Part shown: in pieces, positions 61,771 through 64,000 of the stretch
Position numbering within the stretch: position 1 is the stretch's first letter
Layout: each line of letters starts with the position of its first letter
Assembly (NCBI GenBank): GCA_963779765.1
Contig: CAVZZP010000002.1
Location: 1,364,001 to 1,428,000, forward strand
Direction: 5' to 3'
DNA: 64,000 bases
From: Silicimonas sp963779765
GTDB taxonomy: Bacteria; Pseudomonadota; Alphaproteobacteria; Rhodobacterales; Rhodobacteraceae
Notes under the pieces: model-generated
Seen by the model: only the letters and a program-made list of their open reading frames with translations
Databases searched by the model: none
Told to the model about the DNA's origin: nothing
Position numbers and translations under genes: made by a program

Positions 61771-62640
61771 ATGGACTTCAAGGCGATCCTCGCGGGGCTG
61801 ACCTTCGCGCTCATCTGGTCATCGGCGTTCACCTCGGCCCGTATAATCGTGCAGGCGGCTCCACCGCTTACAGTCTCCGCCATCCGCTTCACGCTTGCGG
61901 GCGTCATTGCCGTGACGCTCGCCCGCGCCCTAGGCCAGACATGGAGACTGACGCCCCAGCAGTGGCGCCTGACGGTCGTGTTCGGAATATGCCAGAACGC
62001 GCTCTACCTCGGGCTCAACTTCGTCGCGATGCAGACGGTCGAAGCCTCGCTCGCCGCGATCATCGCCTCGTCCCTGCCGTTGATCGTCGCGGCGCTCGGC
62101 TGGATCGTCCTCGGCGACAGGGTCCGCCCTCTCGGTCTGGCGGGGCTGATCGCCGGCTTCGCAGGCGTGGCGCTCATCATGGGCACGCGGCTGACCGGAG
62201 GCGTCGATCCCGTCGGCGTGGCGCTCTGCTGTTTCGGCGCGCTGGCGCTGGCCACGGCCACACTGGCACTCAAGGGTGCCTCCTCGGGTGGCAATCTGAT
62301 CATGGTGGTGGGACTGCAGATGCTGATCGGCGGGGCAGCGCTTTGGGTGCCTGCCCTGCTGTTCGAGACGTGGACGGTGACGTGGTCGCCCCTCCTGGTG
62401 GGCGCGTTCCTCTACACCGTCTTCATGCCGGGTCTCGTAGCCACCGTCCTGTGGTTCTGGCTGGTCGGCCGGATCGGCGCCGTCCGCGCGGCGACCTTCC
62501 ACTTCCTGAACCCGTTCTTCGGCGTCGCCATCGCGGCAGCGCTTCTGGGCGAGGCGCTGAGACCCCTCGACGTGATCGGCGTCGCAGTCATCGCCTTCGG
62601 TATTCTCGCCGTGCAGCTATCGCGCGTTCCGAGATCCTGA
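61771..62640 (+). CDS. EamA/DMT-family permease
   Basis: A 289-residue drug/metabolite transporter with ten helices in two EamA repeats (residues 5-135 and 145-285). Typical features are IWSSAFTSARI in helix 1, LPLIVAALGWIVLGDR at the end of the first repeat and FHFLNPFFGVAIAAALLGE in the second. Substrates vary in this family (amino acids, purines, drugs). It lies 48 bases after the WYL regulator and may be co-transcribed. Confidence 0.88.
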   Translation: MDFKAILAGLTFALIWSSAFTSARIIVQAAPPLTVSAIRFTLAGVIAVTLARALGQTWRLTPQQWRLTVVFGICQNALYLGLNFVAMQTVEASLAAIIASSLPLIVAALGWIVLGDRVRPLGLAGLIAGFAGVALIMGTRLTGGVDPVGVALCCFGALALATATLALKGASSGGNLIMVVGLQMLIGGAALWVPALLFETWTVTWSPLLVGAFLYTVFMPGLVATVLWFWLVGRIGAVRAATFHFLNPFFGVAIAAALLGEALRPLDVIGVAVIAFGILAVQLSRVPRS

Positions 62641-62644
62641 CATG

Positions 62645-62670
62645 AAAAAAGGGCCGCTCAGTCGCGGCCC
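62645..62670 (-). terminator. Rho-independent terminator of the HU gene
   Basis: On the minus strand a 7-bp stem, GGGCCGC / GCGGCCC, with a 6-base loop is followed by six Ts. It starts 27 bases after the HU stop and overlaps the end region of the convergent EamA gene. On the plus strand the stem is followed only by CTTCATG, so it is a weak stop for EamA. Confidence 0.88.
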
Positions 62671-62697
62671 CTTCATGCAACGTCGGATCTCTTGGGA

Positions 62698-62985
62698 TCA
62701 GTCGTTCACGCTGTCCTTCAGCGCCTTGGCGATGGTCATCTTCACCACCTTGTCGGCGTCCTTCTTGATCTGCTCGCCCGTGGCGGGGTTGCGGACCATG
62801 CGCGAGGGACGCTCGCGGCAGTAGATCTTGCCGACGCCGGGAAGGGTGACTGCGCCACCCTTCGAAACTTCGTCGGTGATGACGGCGGTCAGCGCGTCGA
62901 GGGCGGCGGTCGCCGACTTCTTGTCGCTTTCCATCTTGTCCGCGAGAGCGGAGACCAGCTGGGTCTTGGTCAGGGGTTTTGCCAT
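62698..62985 (-). CDS. hup: HU-family DNA-binding protein
   Basis: A 95-residue histone-like protein. The HU/IHF signature is in VTLPGVGKIYCRERPSRMVRNPATGE, shown in part as CRERPSRMVRNPATGE, with the Pro of the DNA-intercalating beta-arm present. Unusually a Cys sits in the arm. The start has a GAGGAG ribosome site. The 256 bases upstream contain no gene; they are AT-richer than the rest and should hold the promoter. The terminator follows. Confidence 0.9.
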   Translation of the reverse strand: MAKPLTKTQLVSALADKMESDKKSATAALDALTAVITDEVSKGGAVTLPGVGKIYCRERPSRMVRNPATGEQIKKDADKVVKMTIAKALKDSVND

Positions 62986-63241
62986 GATGAATACTCCTCG
63001 TTCTGGCCTGTTCTAGTGGCTCATTGCCCTTATTTAACTGGATATCGTGGCACTACACAACGATTTGTGGCAGGTAAACCGACTTTTTGGCCGATCTCGG
63101 GACCGGAATTCTGATGGAAACACAGGGCAGTTCTGATTACCTCAACGATAACTGCACCTTAGAGTTCCGCCGCTCTCGTGACGTCGCCCGCCATACAAGG
63201 CCGATTTTCGCGCAAACCCTAAGGAAACAAGGCCGGACAGC

Positions 63242-64000
63242 CTAGAGGAAGGCCGTTTCCTCGAAGCTTCTGAGCTTTCGGGAGTGGATCCTTTCGATCG
63301 GCATCTCGCGGATTTTCTCCATCGCGCGGATGCCGATCAGCAGATGCTGCGCGACCTGCGTGCGATAGAATTCGGACGCCATGCCGGGCAGCTTTAGCTC
63401 TCCGTGAAGCGGTTTGTCCGACACGCAGAGAAGCGTCCCATACGGCACCCGGAAGCGGAATCCGTTGGCGGCGATGGTGGCCGATTCCATGTCGAGAGCG
63501 ATGGCACGCGACTGGCTCAGGCGCTGGACGGGGCCGGACTGGTCCCGCAATTCCCAGTTCCGGTTGTCGATGGTGGCGACGGTGCCGGTCCGCATGATCC
63601 GCTTCAGCTCATAGCCCTGGTACTCGGTGACGTCCGCCACCGCTTCCTCCAGCGCCACCTGGATCTCGGCAAGTGCCGGAATGGGCATCCACACCGGCAG
63701 ATCGTCGTCGAGAACATGATCCTCGCGCAGGTAGCCGTGGGCGAGGACGAAATCCCCGAGCCTCTGGGAATTCCTCAGTCCGGCGCAGTGCCCCACCATC
63801 AGCCAGGCGTGGGGACGCAGGACCGCGATATGGTCGGTCGCGGTCTTGGCGTTCGACGGGCCGACGCCGATGTTGACCAGCGTGATGCCCGCACCGCCCT
63901 CGCGCTTGAGGTGGAAGGTCGGCATCTGCGGCAGCTTCGTGGGCAGGGGCAGAGGCGCGTCGGGCTCGGTGATCTCGATATTGCCGGGACCGACGAACGA
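63242..64000 (-). CDS. amn: AMP nucleosidase, 5' end outside window
   Basis: The C-terminal 252 codons of AMP nucleosidase, which hydrolyses AMP to adenine and ribose 5-phosphate. The frame is open to base 64000. The visible part is the PNP_UDP-type catalytic domain: ITLVNIGVGPSNAKT (phosphate-binding loop), HAWLMVGHCAGLRN, and DMESATIAANGFRFRVPYG with the catalytic Asp/Glu; CVSDKPLHGELKLPG follows. The N-terminal regulatory domain is outside. The stop is 256 bases from HU. Confidence 0.93.
   Translation of the reverse strand, partial: SFVGPGNIEITEPDAPLPLPTKLPQMPTFHLKREGGAGITLVNIGVGPSNAKTATDHIAVLRPHAWLMVGHCAGLRNSQRLGDFVLAHGYLREDHVLDDDLPVWMPIPALAEIQVALEEAVADVTEYQGYELKRIMRTGTVATIDNRNWELRDQSGPVQRLSQSRAIALDMESATIAANGFRFRVPYGTLLCVSDKPLHGELKLPGMASEFYRTQVAQHLLIGIRAMEKIREMPIERIHSRKLRSFEETAFL

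Noticed and set aside
1..64000. CRISPR arrays, prophage, insertion sequences, tRNA or rRNA genes
   Set aside because: No regularly spaced identical repeats with spacers, transposase or phage genes, or tRNA/rRNA sequences were seen on reading both strands by eye. A dedicated search could still find a missed tRNA.

Overview
The window is a stretch of a high-G+C alphaproteobacterial chromosome. It is most likely a member of the Rhodobacteraceae (Rhodobacter/Roseobacter relatives). The support is the gene content: DUF2125, DUF3576, DUF2585, DUF4170, DUF6494 and DUF6505 proteins, a short Rhodobacter-type porin, a periplasmic FDH3-like formate dehydrogenase, and serB divergent from serC-serA. I see no prophage, insertion sequence, CRISPR array, rRNA or tRNA. 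The content is mainly core metabolism plus one large respiratory cluster.

Layout. 1-2218 (minus): a PuuA-like glutamine synthetase family enzyme (its end lies outside the window), a class I glutamine amidotransferase and a small membrane protein. 2223-11681 (minus): the formate dehydrogenase cluster, in transcription order DUF3305, DUF3306, TorD-type chaperone, 62-aa Tat protein, fdhA, fdhB, a strong terminator, a TPR protein, fdhC, a WD40-cytochrome c fusion and a 41-aa membrane peptide. Divergent from it (11766-13734, plus) is a multi-[4Fe-4S] protein. A linked module follows: a serine hydrolase, a second c-type cytochrome, DUF6494, Mrp/ApbC, a degenerate biotin/lipoate ligase-like protein and DUF6505. 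18071-23249: MarC, an OmpR-type response regulator (minus), ribA, a KtrAB-type potassium system and an L,D-transpeptidase. 23246-27814 (minus): DUF3576 lipoprotein, leuS, lptE, holA. 28060-38435: porin, YggS, SpoIIAA-like protein, enoyl-CoA hydratase and SDR, DUF2125, an unusual TPR/His-Cys protein, pmbA, an inositol-phosphatase family protein, DinB, DUF2585 and a secreted unknown. 38533-43084 (minus): mutY, alkB, kbl, tdh and a 25-aa membrane peptide. 43178-45503 (plus): dciA-like DUF721, dsbA-like, CaiB-type CoA transferase. 45573-48855 (minus): a phosphoesterase, DUF4170, waaA and lpxK. 48996-52861: serC-serA (minus) and serB (plus). 52913-54044 (plus): ArsR, SRPBCC and YCII-like proteins. 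54046-57381 (minus): thiBPQ behind a TPP riboswitch. 57508-64000: aroC, a zinc-ribbon protein, an MFS transporter, a GST, a WYL regulator, an EamA permease, HU and the 3' part of amn.

How the genes work together. The Tat-exported FdhA/FdhB pair with cytochrome b subunit FdhC would oxidise formate in the periplasm. Two exported c-type cytochromes nearby are candidate electron partners. TorD, DUF3305/3306, the Fe-S protein and the Mrp module look like maturation or electron-transfer accessories. serA/serB/serC form the complete phosphorylated serine pathway. kbl and tdh degrade threonine. lpxK, waaA and lptE serve LPS assembly.

Quality warning. At least 22 genes-in-pieces events occur, nearly all explained by one extra base (19) or one missing base (3). 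They hit essential genes such as leuS, holA, lpxK and serC. The consistent reading is uncorrected indel errors in the sequence, not pseudogenes. I annotate these genes over their full span and give the position of each break.
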